64,000 bases of DNA, taken from assembly GCA_030374805.1 (NCBI GenBank), contig JARGSG010000041.1:62001-126000 (forward strand), read 5' to 3'. Origin of the DNA: Gracilaria gracilis (taxonomy: Eukaryota > Rhodophyta > Florideophyceae > Gracilariales > Gracilariaceae). Both the position numbers and the translations under genes were made by a program. Below are positions 40,951 to 53,260 of this stretch, in pieces. Within the stretch, counting starts at the first letter, position 1. Every line of letters begins with the position of its first letter. Below the pieces are notes generated by a model. That model saw only the letters and a program-made list of their open reading frames with translations. It was not told where the DNA came from and searched no databases.

Positions 40951-42666
40951 GCGCTTATCACAAGTTCCGACTTGTACTTTGGTCCGGATCTTCCTGGACG
41001 AATGGATCACGACATCTCCATCCCGAAACGAAAATCTCGGTGTCAGACGCCTGAATTTGGTAGCATCTGCCGAAATTCCTCAACAGATACGGAAGCTACG
41101 CAAGCTTGTTCGGGATGATGCGCAGCATTGAAGTTTCTTTTTACTATACCTTGGTTCCCCGGCAAATTGGTTGTGCCCAGGATCAACGCGTCTAACGGCC
41201 TTGTCTCGCTGAGAGACATCCTCACGGTAGCTACTGGGTTACTAACCCTGAAATGGAATCTGTCGTGTCAAGATGACTGGCATATCTAACTCTTTCCAAA
41301 CCTACAACTTGCGGATTTGGATTCATTCCTTTTATCTCCAGTCACCTACATGTAGGCCTACAGATAGCTTCAAGCTTCGAGCGTTATGCAAATTTAAGGT
41401 GATCAGTGATGAAGAAGTCCGAACGAAACAAGCGTGCCAATCATATGAAACGGCGGCTTCAATATGAGAGGGATGGGATTTGACGTGTCAGATTAGTTCG
41501 AAATTTCCCTCGCATGGAGTTGAGGCCTCTGATTGGGGGTATCTCAAGGCAGCGATTTAACCGTTCTCGGCATGAAATATGAAGCATGCTCGACATGGCC
41601 TTTTTATTATTCTATAAGGTTACGCGAAAATTCGATACAGTACTGCGTTCTCAGAGTACTGTACAACTGTACAGACACCTTGTATCTAGCCGTGCTGTTG
41701 TCGTCAACTGTATCACCCGGACATTACCTTGGGAGAGGTGCATACCATGTGTGTGACGATGCAACCAAAGTCATTTTGACTTCCGTTCCCGCTCGATTCC
41801 GGGTGAGTTGCATTTGGCTGAAAGCCAATCCATGACAATCTTCAGATTTTCTGAACAAGGCCCTCCGCAGGAGGGAGAGTCACCCGCCCTGTATTTCTTT
41901 TGATTAGAGGAGCATGGCACTTCACACAACTGACACGGTGAGGACTCCTCCCTGGGAGAGACGGGAAATAACCTTTTTGAAGAAGACAAAAGACTTCTTA
42001 TATGTAGAAAATAAGATGTTATGCTCTGTAGAACTGGAATGCTTCTTAGATGAGAGCAAATTATAACAAAACCATTCCGAGAGCAACAAAATAACATGCC
42101 CTTACGTTTAATGTACAACTCGAAATTTACATTACCTCAATTTAATGTAGAGCGGCACGCTGCTTTAACTATTGTAATGCCTAGTTCTCGAATTGATAAC
42201 GAATACGTTTAGAAGAAACCATTAATATTACTATTTGAACCGCTGAACGATTCATACGAGAGAACAACTCTAAGAGAAACGAGAAAAAAGCAAAGAAAGC
42301 AAAACGTTTTTCGGAAATGTTGCATGCATTAAGGCACTACAAGGGAAAAACAAACACCTAATCATAATACCTCTGACTATGAGGAACGCTTCCCATATAC
42401 CATAAATACAGCTTTTTTAACCAGTAACAGATAGTTGAGACCACTTTTTGAAGTATTCTGATAGATTAACATATATGTAACAATCCTTTTTAACACAGTT
42501 GATCTTGACAACAAAGTAGAGACCATAACATTGCAACTGATTAAAAAACACATTTCTACTTCAAAAATCTTCTTACCATCTATGGAAAGTAACATTAGCT
42601 TTGAAAGGCACTTTGTCTCGAATTTTTATTTTGCTTTTGTAATATCTAATGTACTTTGTTGCAGGC
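40951..42666. other. Gene-free stretch at the edge of the AT-rich block
   Basis: No gene supported. Composition turns AT-rich from about 42.0 kb. Confidence 0.4.
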
Positions 42667-43578
42667 CTAGTTTATGCTAAATAATGGTTCATCGTTTTCA
42701 ATGAATACTGAAGTACTTTGCGCCACCGCATATAAACAGTATGAATGAAAACGAATATCATGACGATAAACTTGAAGTAAAACTTCAAACTGCTTAAGTC
42801 TCCTCATCACCGATTCCTGTTGTGCTCTGATTTTTGATTGATCAAAACCCAAAATGTGAAGATCCTGAAATGGAGAAACACACTTTTTGTGAGTATACCC
42901 GTCATCGGCGATAACAAATTTAATTGACTGCCGACATCTTTCCATTTCAAGTTCAAAAATCTGGCTTTCATTGTATTTACCACACCTAAATCGACCGTAC
43001 ACCCAAAAAAATGTTCCCTAAACTGATGCATAGACCTATTTTGTATCTCAATCCGGCTGTTTTAAGTTTGGGCGAGAATTACGTACTGTTAGAAAGAAAA
43101 ACCTTTTGTATTCGACAATCAGTTGCATCTACAGAAATGCATACTGTCGGTCTTCATTCAGACTCGTCAATTCTATTCCCCATAATAGGTGGTGTGGACT
43201 AAAGCACAAAATATCAGTATTGCATGAATTGAGTTTCTGCCATAAACTTAAAGTTAGCTCCGGAAAAATGCCAAACACTGATTTGTAGCGCCGCAACTTT
43301 TTGAAAAGCGAACACCCTGAGCGTTTCAAATAAACTTTTTCGCGTCTCTTTCGAAAGTTGAAGGAGAGATCTTGAAAGCCATTGTGGAATGCCTGGGCTT
43401 GATTTTGGTTAGATGAGTTCAGAACGCGGACGGCCATCATCGGCTCAACTTGAAAGAGACATGCATACGAGATGAAGGAGTTACGGCTTTTTTGGTGCTG
43501 TTGATTTAAGCTCTCACGCATGCTTTGCTGCAAACTGGATTTTCCTCCGGTATATATTTTTGAACGTTTTGCCTGCAT
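42667..43578 (-). pseudogene. PIF/Harbinger-like transposase relic (minus copy)
   Basis: The minus strand carries YKSVFGIFPELTLSLWQKL and FSPHHLLWGIEL (N-terminal part), then SVDATDCRIQ near 43135, FSPKL...GLRYKIGL near 43060, YGRFRCGKYNE near 42995 and ADDGYTHKKCVSP near 42905. It ends IENDEPLFS at 42667. These align with the better copy at 46759-47649 and with DDE_Tnp_4 proteins: VDG-T-DF, GLRYEIGL, YGPFPCG and DNGY. About 60 residues, including the intron position, are missing after HLLWGIEL. A stop replaces the Trp of WFSHKF, and frames change near 43000. Confidence 0.65.
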
Positions 43579-44496
43579 AACTTTCTTTTCTTTCAGAATA
43601 CTTCACTGGTACTGACACAGATTCGTGTATTGTACCAAATAAATTATACATTTATTCTTAAGTACTCGCTGGAGCGAGCGGGAAATCTCCAAACCACCAA
43701 TATTCCATAATCTAAAGCTCTTGGCTTTCTTTAAAGTCTCTGTTTTTTCATGATCAACACTGTGAACAGTTGCTTTTTTATATTTTCAAGCTTCACACCA
43801 AAATACCTTTTTTATGGTAGTTATGTAGTCTCCCAAAAAAAATTAACAATTTTACACTTTTAATTAAAAACCCATCTAAAACAAATGGCGTTGCTGTCTT
43901 TTGTGCTATTCAAAAACATGATCAATCACCTAAGGGGACATAATCGTCTAAATACATCTCTTTTTTTGTTTCTTGTTATATCAATGACAATAAGCTTGAA
44001 ACGTATTACTAGCAGTTTTCTAGTAACCACGGATGTAGCTTCTTACTTTGGTGTTTCGAACGACTAAAAAAATTGAAGGAAAAAACAACGCCAATCTCTA
44101 ATTGCAAGAAAACGCAAAAATGGAACAAATTATTAACATATTGGGTGTGGAAAACAAAGTAACGTTGCAATTACAGATTTTGAGACCATATTTATTTCGA
44201 AATAACTTTCATACAGTGTCTGTTTTGAATTTTACTGTAGAACTGAAAAATCTCGATCAATATAATGTTGTTAAAAGAATTAATACATTTCATTTTACGC
44301 ATAACACAGGTTAGAAAAGCATTTCTATTAATGACTTCATACTACAATGTTCGGATAACATTATACATATAAGTATACAAATATCCATTTGACTCCGCAA
44401 ACGGAATAGGTAAAAAATAGCGAAAAAAGACCTTTTCATTCCAATATCACGAGGTGTGCGGTTGCCCAAATGTTTTTAAGACCCAGTTATACATAT
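43579..44496. other. AT-rich spacer inside the possible Harbinger element
   Basis: Nothing coding is seen. It lies between the companion ORF and the transposase relic, both on the minus strand. Confidence 0.4.
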
Positions 44497-45441
44497 TTAA
44501 TGCTCTTCAAACTCCTCGTTATCTTTTTCAATAGCATATTCATCCACAGATGATATTAAATCTACATACACTACTTTGGCCTCTGATTCTTTGAATGCTA
44601 AGTTGCTCTTCTCAAAGATATGTGTTTGCACTGGAAAAGGCAATGGTATGCGACTGTGAGACTCCACCCAATCAATTATTGAAAACCTCACAGTTTTCAG
44701 GGCCTTCTCGAACCCAAGTATTTTAAAATGCTATGCATCAAGCTTAGTCTCTTGCTTTGATCGTAACCATTTTCGGTGGAGTAATGATATGTCGCTTAGA
44801 ACAAATGTCCAAACGATAGTGAGAAACAGAAACTCCCCGTTCGGCTCACTACGAATCGAGAACTGGCCTCTTCCGACCCCAGAAGGCAGTAACATGGCAA
44901 CAGTCACTCTGTTCGTCATGCGAACAGGCTTCTTCCAAACAGAGATCATATAGATAGGCTTAAAAGCTGTAGAATCCATTAATAACTCTTGCCCAAAATC
45001 GGCAGACACCATAATGTCTTCATGATCAGAGACATCAGCCTCTAAGGAAATAATCTTCTTACGCTTACGTGGGATATCCTGTTCATCGCTACACCTGCGG
45101 TTGAGGAACAAATCTTCACCCTCCTTTGAAACAGAAGTTAGATACATTTCGTGGCTTGAAAAAGAAGTTGTAATGTACGTACCAGTTTTTGATGCAGTCA
45201 AAAAGGCTGTTTTCATATTTGAAAAGCAGGTTCGGAAGTTTGAGAGTTTATGCTGCTGAAATAAGGGGTCTGATTCCCATACTGCCCGAACGTTTTCATG
45301 TCCTTTCAGTGCCTTCTTCTGAAACCTAGCCCGTAATAGTTGGACGTCTGGGGAGTTTTTCGAAAGCCTCGACGGCATCGCGTTTCGTGTGAAGGAAAGA
45401 AAAGAACCTGAGACAGTGGGATGTGTGTGACTTCTCCCCAT
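44497..45441 (-). pseudogene. Transposon companion protein with one in-frame stop
   Basis: Start ATG at 45441 (a later Met, MPSRLSKNSPD, may be the real one). One frame of about 314 codons is interrupted only by TAG at 44731-44733. N-terminal part: VWESDPLFQQHKLSNFRTCF, a short helical segment that may bind DNA. Middle: acidic Lys-rich linker. C-terminal part: AMLLPSGVGRGQFSIR, then LSDISLLHRKWLRS, then after the stop HFKILGFEKALKTVRFSIID and RIPLPFPVQTHIF. I believe this is a protein that accompanies algal transposases, but I cannot name the family. It lies on the same strand, upstream of the Harbinger relic at 42667-43578. Confidence 0.5.
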
Positions 45442-45467
45442 CACTACTGAACAGCATCATTCCAGTC

Positions 45468-45474
45468 TTTTATA
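45468..45474 (-). promoter_or_regulatory. TATAAAA upstream of the companion ORF
   Basis: It lies only about 27 bp before the first ATG, so transcription would begin at or just after that ATG. This favours the second Met (MPSRLSKNSPD) as the start. Confidence 0.4.
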
Positions 45475-46758
45475 GTAGCTGGCTGTTTTGGAGACCCCGC
45501 AATAGCTTGTATCTTCTACAAATGTGCCACGTAATTCTGCATGGAATGTATTGTCGTTGCATTACGTGATTTTCCAACAATCTATATCTCTCGTTACTGT
45601 AACAAGTTGGGCATACCCAAGGTAGTGTTTTTCTGTAATTTTTGAATTGATAAAATTCATATACGTTAGAACATGGGGCAAGACCAACATGACTGCCGGA
45701 AAGATACCTTTAAAAAATTACACATCTTGTATGCCTTGAATTATTGTTGGCAACCAGAATATCTGGTAGAAAACAACAGCGTTATTCAGAAAAGTAGCAA
45801 AAATGTCAGTTACTTGAAAGCTTTTCTCTGTTGTTTCTCTAATTATCAGTATAATTGCTTGTAATATAAGTAGTTAACAGTTATTGTAACCTTTATGTAT
45901 ATAAAATTATGTTGTTCACGTCAAGGTCGTGAAAGCCCAAAGTTTATATGTGCCGATCTCTTAAAATATTCATCCCTCCGGTCGCTCTTCTATGTAAGTT
46001 CATAGAATGAAACCGATTAAATAAACAGAAACTTTAACAGCCGCCCGAAAGTCTTCAATCTTCAAACTTATGATGTTTTAAAAGTGAAAGTTTTAAGAAA
46101 AACCGTAAAAAAACCGCATATTAAAATCCAAATTATAACCTAGCCAGGCACCATTTGAGCGTTCTAAACATATCTTTAGAGAGGGATTGTAACGGAGTGT
46201 AGATAACTCTAAGAGAGAACAGCGATTCACAACCGCAACAAAAACTTGTGCTCTTTAGAGAACGGCTTATTTTAGTTCTTGAAGATTAAATTTAACTAAA
46301 TGTAATTATTTAGACCCCTGTTTCACCATTTTCTAGTTTTACCTCTTTGAAATTGACAGGATGTAAGACATGAAACTTTTTTGCACCTACATTGTGATTA
46401 TTTACAGTTAAAGTTCAGGATGCTGCATATGCGAATACGTGAGAAACCGAAATGAATGGAACAGTAGTTCGGAGAACCAGATTTAACCTTAGCAACGCTT
46501 ACGTATCATCTGAATTTGTGTGTTTTCTGGTGAATCTCTTACTCTCACAAAACGATTTAGGGTAAATTAATGTAATTAAGTCAAAGGTTCCAGAGAGACA
46601 CACGGTAGTAGGCGAGCTACCAACTGCGTAACACAACAAGAGTCAGTTCATGTTGAACAACCTTTATAGTTCTGTTCCGGCGCAGACCAAAATCGGTTCA
46701 TAGGACCTGTACGAAAACATTCTTATCCTGGGCGAAAGATCTGACCTTCAACTTCGAC
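45475..46758. other. AT-rich gene-free stretch
   Basis: 1.3 kb between two transposon relics in opposite orientation. Nothing is recognised. Confidence 0.4.
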
Positions 46759-47649
46759 ATGTATTGCAGTCCTGCCCAATTTCAGAACACCGCGGAGGTC
46801 CTTATAAAACGAAGTATCGGACTCAGCTATGTGGTAAGAAATAGACGCTTTCTTGCTCTCTTTGGAGCAAACCCTCATGTATGCCCGGATTTGTGGCGTA
46901 GAATTAATCCAGCACTTTCGAATTCTATTCGCCCAGTTCACTTGCTTTGGAGTCTCTTGTTTTTAAAAAGCTATGCCACTGAATCAGTCAATTCTCAAAT
47001 TGTGGGTGTTGATGAAAAGACTTTTCGAAAGTATAACTGGCTTGTTGTCAATCAAATTTCTACTTTATCACTGGTATGTACAAAGCAAGTTTCTAATTGC
47101 CCCAAAACAAATACTAACTAAACTGTAGATAAAATGGCAGGAAGAGAATGTAGGAAGGAAGACGAAGTACATGTCTCCGTCGACGGAGTTGATTTTCAAA
47201 TACTGGAGCCATCTCCTTTTTCTTCAAGGTGGTTTTCTCATAAGTTTCATGGGCCAGGTCTTCGATATGAAATTGGTTTGAGTGTACTCTCTGGTCAGGT
47301 GGTTCGGTGTTACGGTCCCTTTCCATGTGGAGAAGCAAACGACGTCACAATTTTCAGAAAGAAAATGAAAAAAAGTTTAAAGGAGGGTGAACGTGTTTTC
47401 GCAGACAACGGGTATATGGACGAGAAATGTATTACCCCAATTTCGGTGTCTTCAGCACACCGTGCAAAGCACAAACAAATAAGGGCTCGCCATGAGAAGT
47501 TTAATCACAGAATGAAGAAATATAGAGTTCTGGGTTCCAAATTCAGACACAAGCCTCGTCTTCACTCTATGTGCTTCTTTGCTGTTGCTAATATTGTGTA
47601 CTTGGAAATTGAAAACGGAGAAGACTTGTTTAGAAAGGGTATAATGTAA
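46759..47649 (+). pseudogene. PIF/Harbinger-like transposase with one intron and a frameshift
   Basis: Exon 1 from ATG 46759 encodes LFGANPHVCPDLWRRINP, PVHLLWSLLFLKSYATE and FRKYNWLVVNQISTLSL. A 55-nt intron (47074-47128) follows. Exon 2 starts IKWQEEN, shifts frame near 47150-47165, and then reads well to 47649: VSVDGVDFQI (first catalytic Asp), HGPGLRYEIGLSVLSG, CYGPFPCGEANDVTIFR and FADNGYMDEKC (second Asp). Harbinger proteins use a DDE triad. The third acidic residue may lie in the HRAKHKQIRARHEKFNHRMKK helix region (RHEKFN). The reading is damaged by a single frameshift. No partner ORF is seen on this strand. Confidence 0.65.
47074..47128 (+). other. Spliceosomal intron, 55 nt, with TACTAAC branch site
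   Basis: Donor GTATGT, branch consensus TACTAAC at 47112-47118, acceptor TGTAG. The branch A is about 11 nt from the AG. Removing it joins LSL to IKWQEEN, as expected for this transposase family. Confidence 0.7.
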
Positions 47650-50600
47650 TCCGCATGAACAATTTTGCAGTCTAGTAATAGTTCTATTCAATTCAGAGGG
47701 AAAAAATTGGTGAAAGTCGTAGAACTGTTATAAATTGTAAAAAAGAACGAGAGTTTCATAACTTCATATTTTTGTAAAGACTAAAGCCATAGATATATAG
47801 CGCAACAACATGTGAAAGGGGTTATTTATGGTTGACGTTTCACAAAAAAGAGTGATAAACAAGTATTTTTTACTGTACATACATATAAGTAGTCAAAGTA
47901 TTTCCAATTATCCAAAAGATATACAGATAGGAATTAATGGACGCTTGGCCTGAGTAAAAATAGACTTAAGAGTATGTGGAAGTAACAAATAGATTTATTT
48001 GATCCACTGCAGAGACTAGCAAAATAATGAATATCGCTTGAACTGTGGCATTTCGAGGAATCAGTTCACATTAAAAATATTTAGTCACATAAAGTGTAGA
48101 ACGTTTGTTTAACTTTTCCATATTGAAAAATGTGATCCAAAGCATAGATATTTTGGTGGAAATGAAATTTTTTTCTCGTTGCAGAATAGGAAGTTTCCTT
48201 GGCAGTAGTGACTGACATATAAGTCTACACTTTGTTAACTACACCTTCAGGTTTGTTTAGCAGAAAACATAGTTTGGTCGATATATCTTTTTAATACCCT
48301 TGTGAAAAACAGAAGAAAGGGTTTCAAATTAGTTTCAAAATGCATATACTGACGGATGTAGTTGCGCATTAGGTAAATCTACGGCACCATTAAAAACTAA
48401 AAGACTCCTTTGGCTGCGTAAATCTATACATGAATATTGGTTGCCACAATGACAGAGAATTAAACTTTTAGAAACATATATTGCAGCATTCAAAACTATG
48501 GTTTCTGGTGCTTTTGAACTTTCCCGCGTGCTCCTGCGATTCATGTAGTTGTTATGTGTCACAATAGTATTTGTGAGGCTCAGAGAAAGTAGTATGGCAC
48601 ACAAACATTAATCTACTCTTCAGGTAATCCGGGAAACGACACTATAAAAGATAGCAAGACCTCATCCATAATTTTCGTTTTAAAGAAAAAAATAAAATTT
48701 GTACGGCACTTGTACATTGCATTTATACGCCAAAAAGGTGCAATTTTTCGATTCTTATCTGCCATAAACATCTCTATAGTTCCTCGAATTTTGTACAATG
48801 ACGAATCTACTCGGAAACGTGAAGAGAGCAAGGATAAAGTCGGGTTATCCAGGAAAAGACAAGAACCAACTTTTGTATGCGTAGATACTTTGACCCTCTC
48901 AGACTACGTTCAACCAGTAAACATGTATAAGTTATCAACCGGGGCAAGCCAAGGAAATGCGGACCGAGGCCACTATATCGGGTCCGAGCGAAGCGAGGCC
49001 CGATATATTGTGCCGAGGTGCGCTATTTCCTGGCGAGCCGCCGGGTGATAACTTGCTTGTCACTCCGGTCCTGAACCACTGCCCGCTTCCGCAACGGAGC
49101 ACACTCGCACGTACTTGACCGCTTTTACCGCTGTAGAAGAAGCGAGCGCCACTACCACACTCCGTTGAACGTTCGATCTCGTGGTACGAAACGTGTGGAA
49201 GAGCCTTACTGCCACTGCCTCAGCATCTGGCTTCGCCCACACTAAGCACGTCGCCACTCTCTTCTTCTTTGCACTGCCACCGCCTCCGCCTCCGCCGGCC
49301 GCTTCATCTCCATCGGCATCGCCTTTCCCTCCATCTCTGGTCTCCTCACCGGCTCCGGCAGCCTCACTGTCTCCGCCTCTCGTTCTTCACTCTTTCAGCC
49401 TCCGCCGTAGGCGCTCCCTTCGCATCGGCTTCTGTCGCGCTTCATTTGGACGCGATACGCAACGCAGTGGTTGCGATGGAGTGAAATGGACTACGTATCC
49501 TGCGGCAACACGCGCCGTTGACATACAGCGGATGTTGGAGAGAAGTGGGCTCTGAGATTCAAACCGTGATTGCTTGAAACAGTGTGAATATGGTTGCGGC
49601 GCACAATCAACTGTCACTTCTTCGTCGATTTTAATCTTCATGTCGCCGTTAGCATTTCTTTTTTCGTGGTGTGGTGTGAAGAAGTGAAATGATGAACTGG
49701 CTGTGACTTATGATCAATCTTGTGTTGCAGTTGCTTGCTATTTTTCTCAGTGCAGACTGGTTTCGAGAACATGCTGGGTAGTTATTATCAATATACGGAA
49801 TTACATTTTTATGAAGGAAGGGAACAACACCGATATGATATTCAGGCACTACGAAGATGAACTTGTCGTCAAGAAGACCGTCCAGGTTATCGTGAGAAGT
49901 TGGAGAGAGCTAATTACGTGTAGCTGGCTATGCAAAGTCTTGGATCAATGTCAACTACCGCTTTGTACGCGGGAACAACGGACCTTGATCTGGGCGACAG
50001 CGCGTAATGGAATGGACCGGTGGCTTGAACTGTCTGTGTTATTTGAGTACTGTCTTTGTTATTGTGATACGACCAGAAACAAAAGTATCTTGTGAATAAA
50101 ATTTTGAGGACCGCTCGAGGTTATTTGGTATGCCCCCAGTTCACAATATCAGATATTGTTGCAGGACCTGGGTGACAAATCCAGCTATACAAAACTGAAA
50201 CTATGTATAAAAAAATTTTCCCTGGCAAAATAAACAGACCGACTAATATTCTTACATAACTTGAAAAGGTTTTGTACCTGTAAAAGTGTCCCTATTATAA
50301 TTCTAAGTACTGTAAGCACGGAAACGCCTTTCAGCTGATCAGATAAGAAACTACACATTGGTGCGCTCTGGAGATTAAGATTGCAAATTTCAAGCCTGCT
50401 CAAAATCAGTCTATTTTGCACTACGTAGTTTGTTACACTCTGGACTTTAAGAAATCGTAGGCTCCCTTCTTTTCAGTACATACAAGTACAACAGCTGTCT
50501 GTTCACAGCCAGTTTTTGTTTTTGTGCCGCCGTCTCTTTCAAATATAGAACAATGCCAAAGCTTGGTCAAGACTCTCCGGCAATTTGGTTTTTGCAACAA

Positions 50601-51350
50601 ATATTTGATTCAAATAATATTTTAGAGTTTCATACGCTTGAACAGGTGTAAAAGTAAAAGACACTTTTTTAAAAACACAAAATATGTAAATTTTGGGATG
50701 CATTATATCGTTTATGCAAGCAGCATAAAGCTAAGCTTTATAAGTTCTACTTTCTGATTTTGTTCAATTTTGTCAAATTTCTTTAACTCTTATGTAACGT
50801 AAATAGAAGACAAAAAGAAAAGAGTTATATTTTCCATGTTCCAAGACTGCAAAAGTAAAAAACCCATTAACTAATGATGAGACAAAACCAATTGTTGAAA
50901 ATGTTGAAAAAGGCAGTACAAAAGGTACTGTTGTAGGATTGCGTACTACTTTAGCTCTGACAGACGCGGGAGCTAGTTGCTCGTAGCTCCGAGTACGTAT
51001 TTGTACGTCACCCTATTAACCAAAAGGTCGCATAGTAGCCTATATTATCCGGCGCCAGTACCTCCAAGAGCTAAGAAGAGCTCGGGGTAGATTCCTGTGC
51101 CGATTGTATGTTTCTTGTCAGAAGACTCTCTCCACATTGCGTAAACAATAAACTTCTCTAACATGTCAGAAGTCCTTACGACAATTATGGGCCCAGGGGA
51201 GAGTCTCTCCCCAAATAACATACTCATCCCACCAAGCTCCGTACTGATACAAAAAGGCTACTTCGGCGCCAAGCCATCTTCGACTGGGCAGAAAATCTAA
51301 AAGCTTGCACGACAGGCGGTAATTCCCGAGCAAAAAACACAGCTGCAACA
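47650..51350. other. AT-rich, gene-poor stretch
   Basis: 3.7 kb. The only structured item is the foldback at 48929-49054. 49100-49560 is GC-richer but gives no convincing protein. A 130-residue ORF at 49703-50095 has no recognisable features and is not claimed. Confidence 0.4.
48929..49054. repeat. Foldback element, about 60-bp imperfect arms
   Basis: AAGTTATCA at the left pairs with TGATAACTT at the right. Inward, GGAAAT/ATTTCC, CCGAGG and TATATCGGG/CCCGATATA also pair. The turn is CCGAGCGAAGCGAGG. GC-rich inside an AT-rich block, hence probably an inserted MITE-like element. Confidence 0.7.
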
Positions 51351-51570
51351 ATGGGAATGACCCTATATCGTTTTCTCGAGTTCACTAACAAGGAAACCGT
51401 CACAAAAACAGTTCGTGCTGGTGAATTAATTCTTACTCCTCAGAATGAGGAGAAAAAGATTGACCAAATATCTGTTATCAAACAGATCGTCAAACTATAT
51501 GCAAACCATTCAGCCATAGACCGTGTCCGCCGTGTCGGACGTCTCTACAAGACCATAAACGCATGCAAGC
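51351..51570 (+). pseudogene. ORF cut by LTR element
   Basis: From ATG 51351 the frame reads MGMTLYRFLEFTNKE...YANHSAIDRVRRVGRLYKT up to 51570, where the LTR begins; the last few codons of the ORF come from the LTR. The host ORF, if real, lost its 3' part. No family recognised. Confidence 0.3.
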
Positions 51571-52078
51571 TGTCGTACAAATACCGATAAGGTGTGGGGT
51601 CCGCCTGGTAGAGGGAGCGCGCGAGGGCTCAACCTAAAGAGAAAAAACACACAACCAATATGGTAGTAGGGCACCTGAAACCCGCAGGGGCAAACTGCGG
51701 GGCAACTACTCTAGACCGTGTAGGTGTACGGTAGTAGACGTCGACGCGCGGTAAACCCTGAATAGTAATAGAGTAGCAAGTGACCAAGATGGTATAGTTA
51801 CTGCCCTAGTGGTGCCGGACTTTACAATACCCGAGGGGGAAGGCGAGGTGCACCACAATATATACAAGGTGCACCGACGCCGATCTCCCATGCGGGCATG
51901 ACGTCATCGGCTGTGCCCATGACCTACTGTCATGGGCCAGCAATGCTAAACTATCCTAGACTATAAACTAGAAATTAGAAATTATAAAATACAGAATACC
52001 AATTGGGTACAGTGCAGCCAGCAAGGCGCACCAGTAGGCCCACGTGGCATCAACCCATTGAGGTCTCATTGTACTACA
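51571..52078 (-). repeat. LTR of copy 2 (508 bp)
   Basis: On the + strand it begins TGTCGTACAA and ends TTGTACTACA, the reverse of the other LTRs. CRE-like TGACGTCA at 51899-51906. Flank just outside: CAAGC at 51566-51570. Confidence 0.85.
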
Positions 52079-52656
52079 GACCCTCTTCCTACCCTGAGCC
52101 ACGCCCTCGTGGCTCCTAGATCCTTTCACCAAGTCGGTTGCATCGTCGTACCAATTTGGTCCCTGTCGCAGCCTTCGTGCCATCTCGCGCCGTGCGTCGC
52201 GTCGGGTCTGCGTCGCCGAGCGCACTCTGTTCACCACCTTGGTCATCACCGATTGCGGCTCTATCCACCTCTTTGAATATCACCGACAGCGGCCTATTTA
52301 TTCCCATTTGTGGTTTGGGCGCGACGCGCGCCCATTTCATACCTCCAAGGTTCTACCTTTTTGGCTGCACGGCTTAGACCCATTTACCGTGTCGGTATAC
52401 CCAGTGGAGGGGGGCGGGTTGTGCCTTCGGGCTCGTGTGAGCACTGTACGATGAAGGGTTTTGGCGCCCACTTGGTTGCGGCGCGTCTCTCTATCCCTTC
52501 GGGGTTCGACTACCAACCCTTCGAGGCACTGCCGCTGACTCCATCGAGGTTGTTCCACCGTTATCCTTTCTGGTAGCCTTCGCACCCCTTTTCGGTTTTT
52601 CTAGCGGGCTCGGGCCACCGTGGCTTCTCGTCTGACCGACAAGGTTGAATCCGTTT

Positions 52657-53260
52657 ATGGTGACCCCCGATCCTTATCTGAACCACATGGGTAGCCCTGG
52701 TACCAGCGTGCGGGCTCGCACCCGTAGCGGTACACGGCGATTGTCGGTTCCCCATGTTGGTCAATCGGACGCGGTAACCTCAAGGGACGGCACGCCATCG
52801 GCGACCAATGCCGATACCTTAATGGTTGAACCAGCATGGGGCCCCGAACGGGTGGAGGTTTTGAGCATCAGCTCTAGTGACTCACCCATTGTGGATAAAA
52901 AGCCGATTCGCTTCACCCCTGCGGTCGAATGCTCGTTGTCTCAACCACTCCCTCACGGTACTCATCACACCATGTCTGGTGCCGGTCCTTCGCGCAGCCG
53001 CGGAAGCGGCATTGCCAAGTCTGGTTCTCGGGGTGTTGCCTTGTACCATTCCCGCATCCAAACTGGTTTCCGGAGCCAGGCGGTTCAGTCTTCCTCACAT
53101 CAACCTCAAGGGATTCACGAAGGGATCCGGGACCCGTATGGTCCGGAGCCCGAGATTCCTCGTGGTATTTCCTATTATGGTTTGGAGACGTTCACCACGG
53201 CCGACTGGAACGTTTCCCAACATGGTACCTTCGGGGTCGATCCAAGAATGGTGTCGCAAG
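52657..53260 (+). pseudogene. Antisense ORF of the Gypsy family, copy 2, truncated
   Basis: Antisense to this inverted element, hence on the + strand here. From ATG 52657 it matches the front of the ORF in copy 1 (TPDPYLNHMG, VEVLSISSSDSPIVDKKP, WNVSQHGT). At 53228-53232 it has ACCTTCGGGG where the other two copies have ACCTCGGGG. The extra T carries the frame straight on into GVDPRMVSQ, the start of the second half. The copy ends there, at the fragment boundary, and reads on into flanking DNA until the TGA at about 53272. Confidence 0.6.

Larger units (their letters stand above)
51571..53260 (-). mobile_element. Inverted 3' fragment of the Gypsy element (copy 2)
   Basis: On the minus strand this is part of the antisense-ORF region followed by the 3' LTR (52078-51571). 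Similarity to the complete element stops at 53260, which corresponds to about 60875 in that element. Nineteen unrelated bases and GCTTG then lead directly into the 5' LTR of the next element. Confidence 0.85.

Noticed and set aside
49181-49555. 124-residue ORF with a Pro/Ser-rich stretch
   Set aside because: No second feature supports it, the start context is weak and no similarity is seen.
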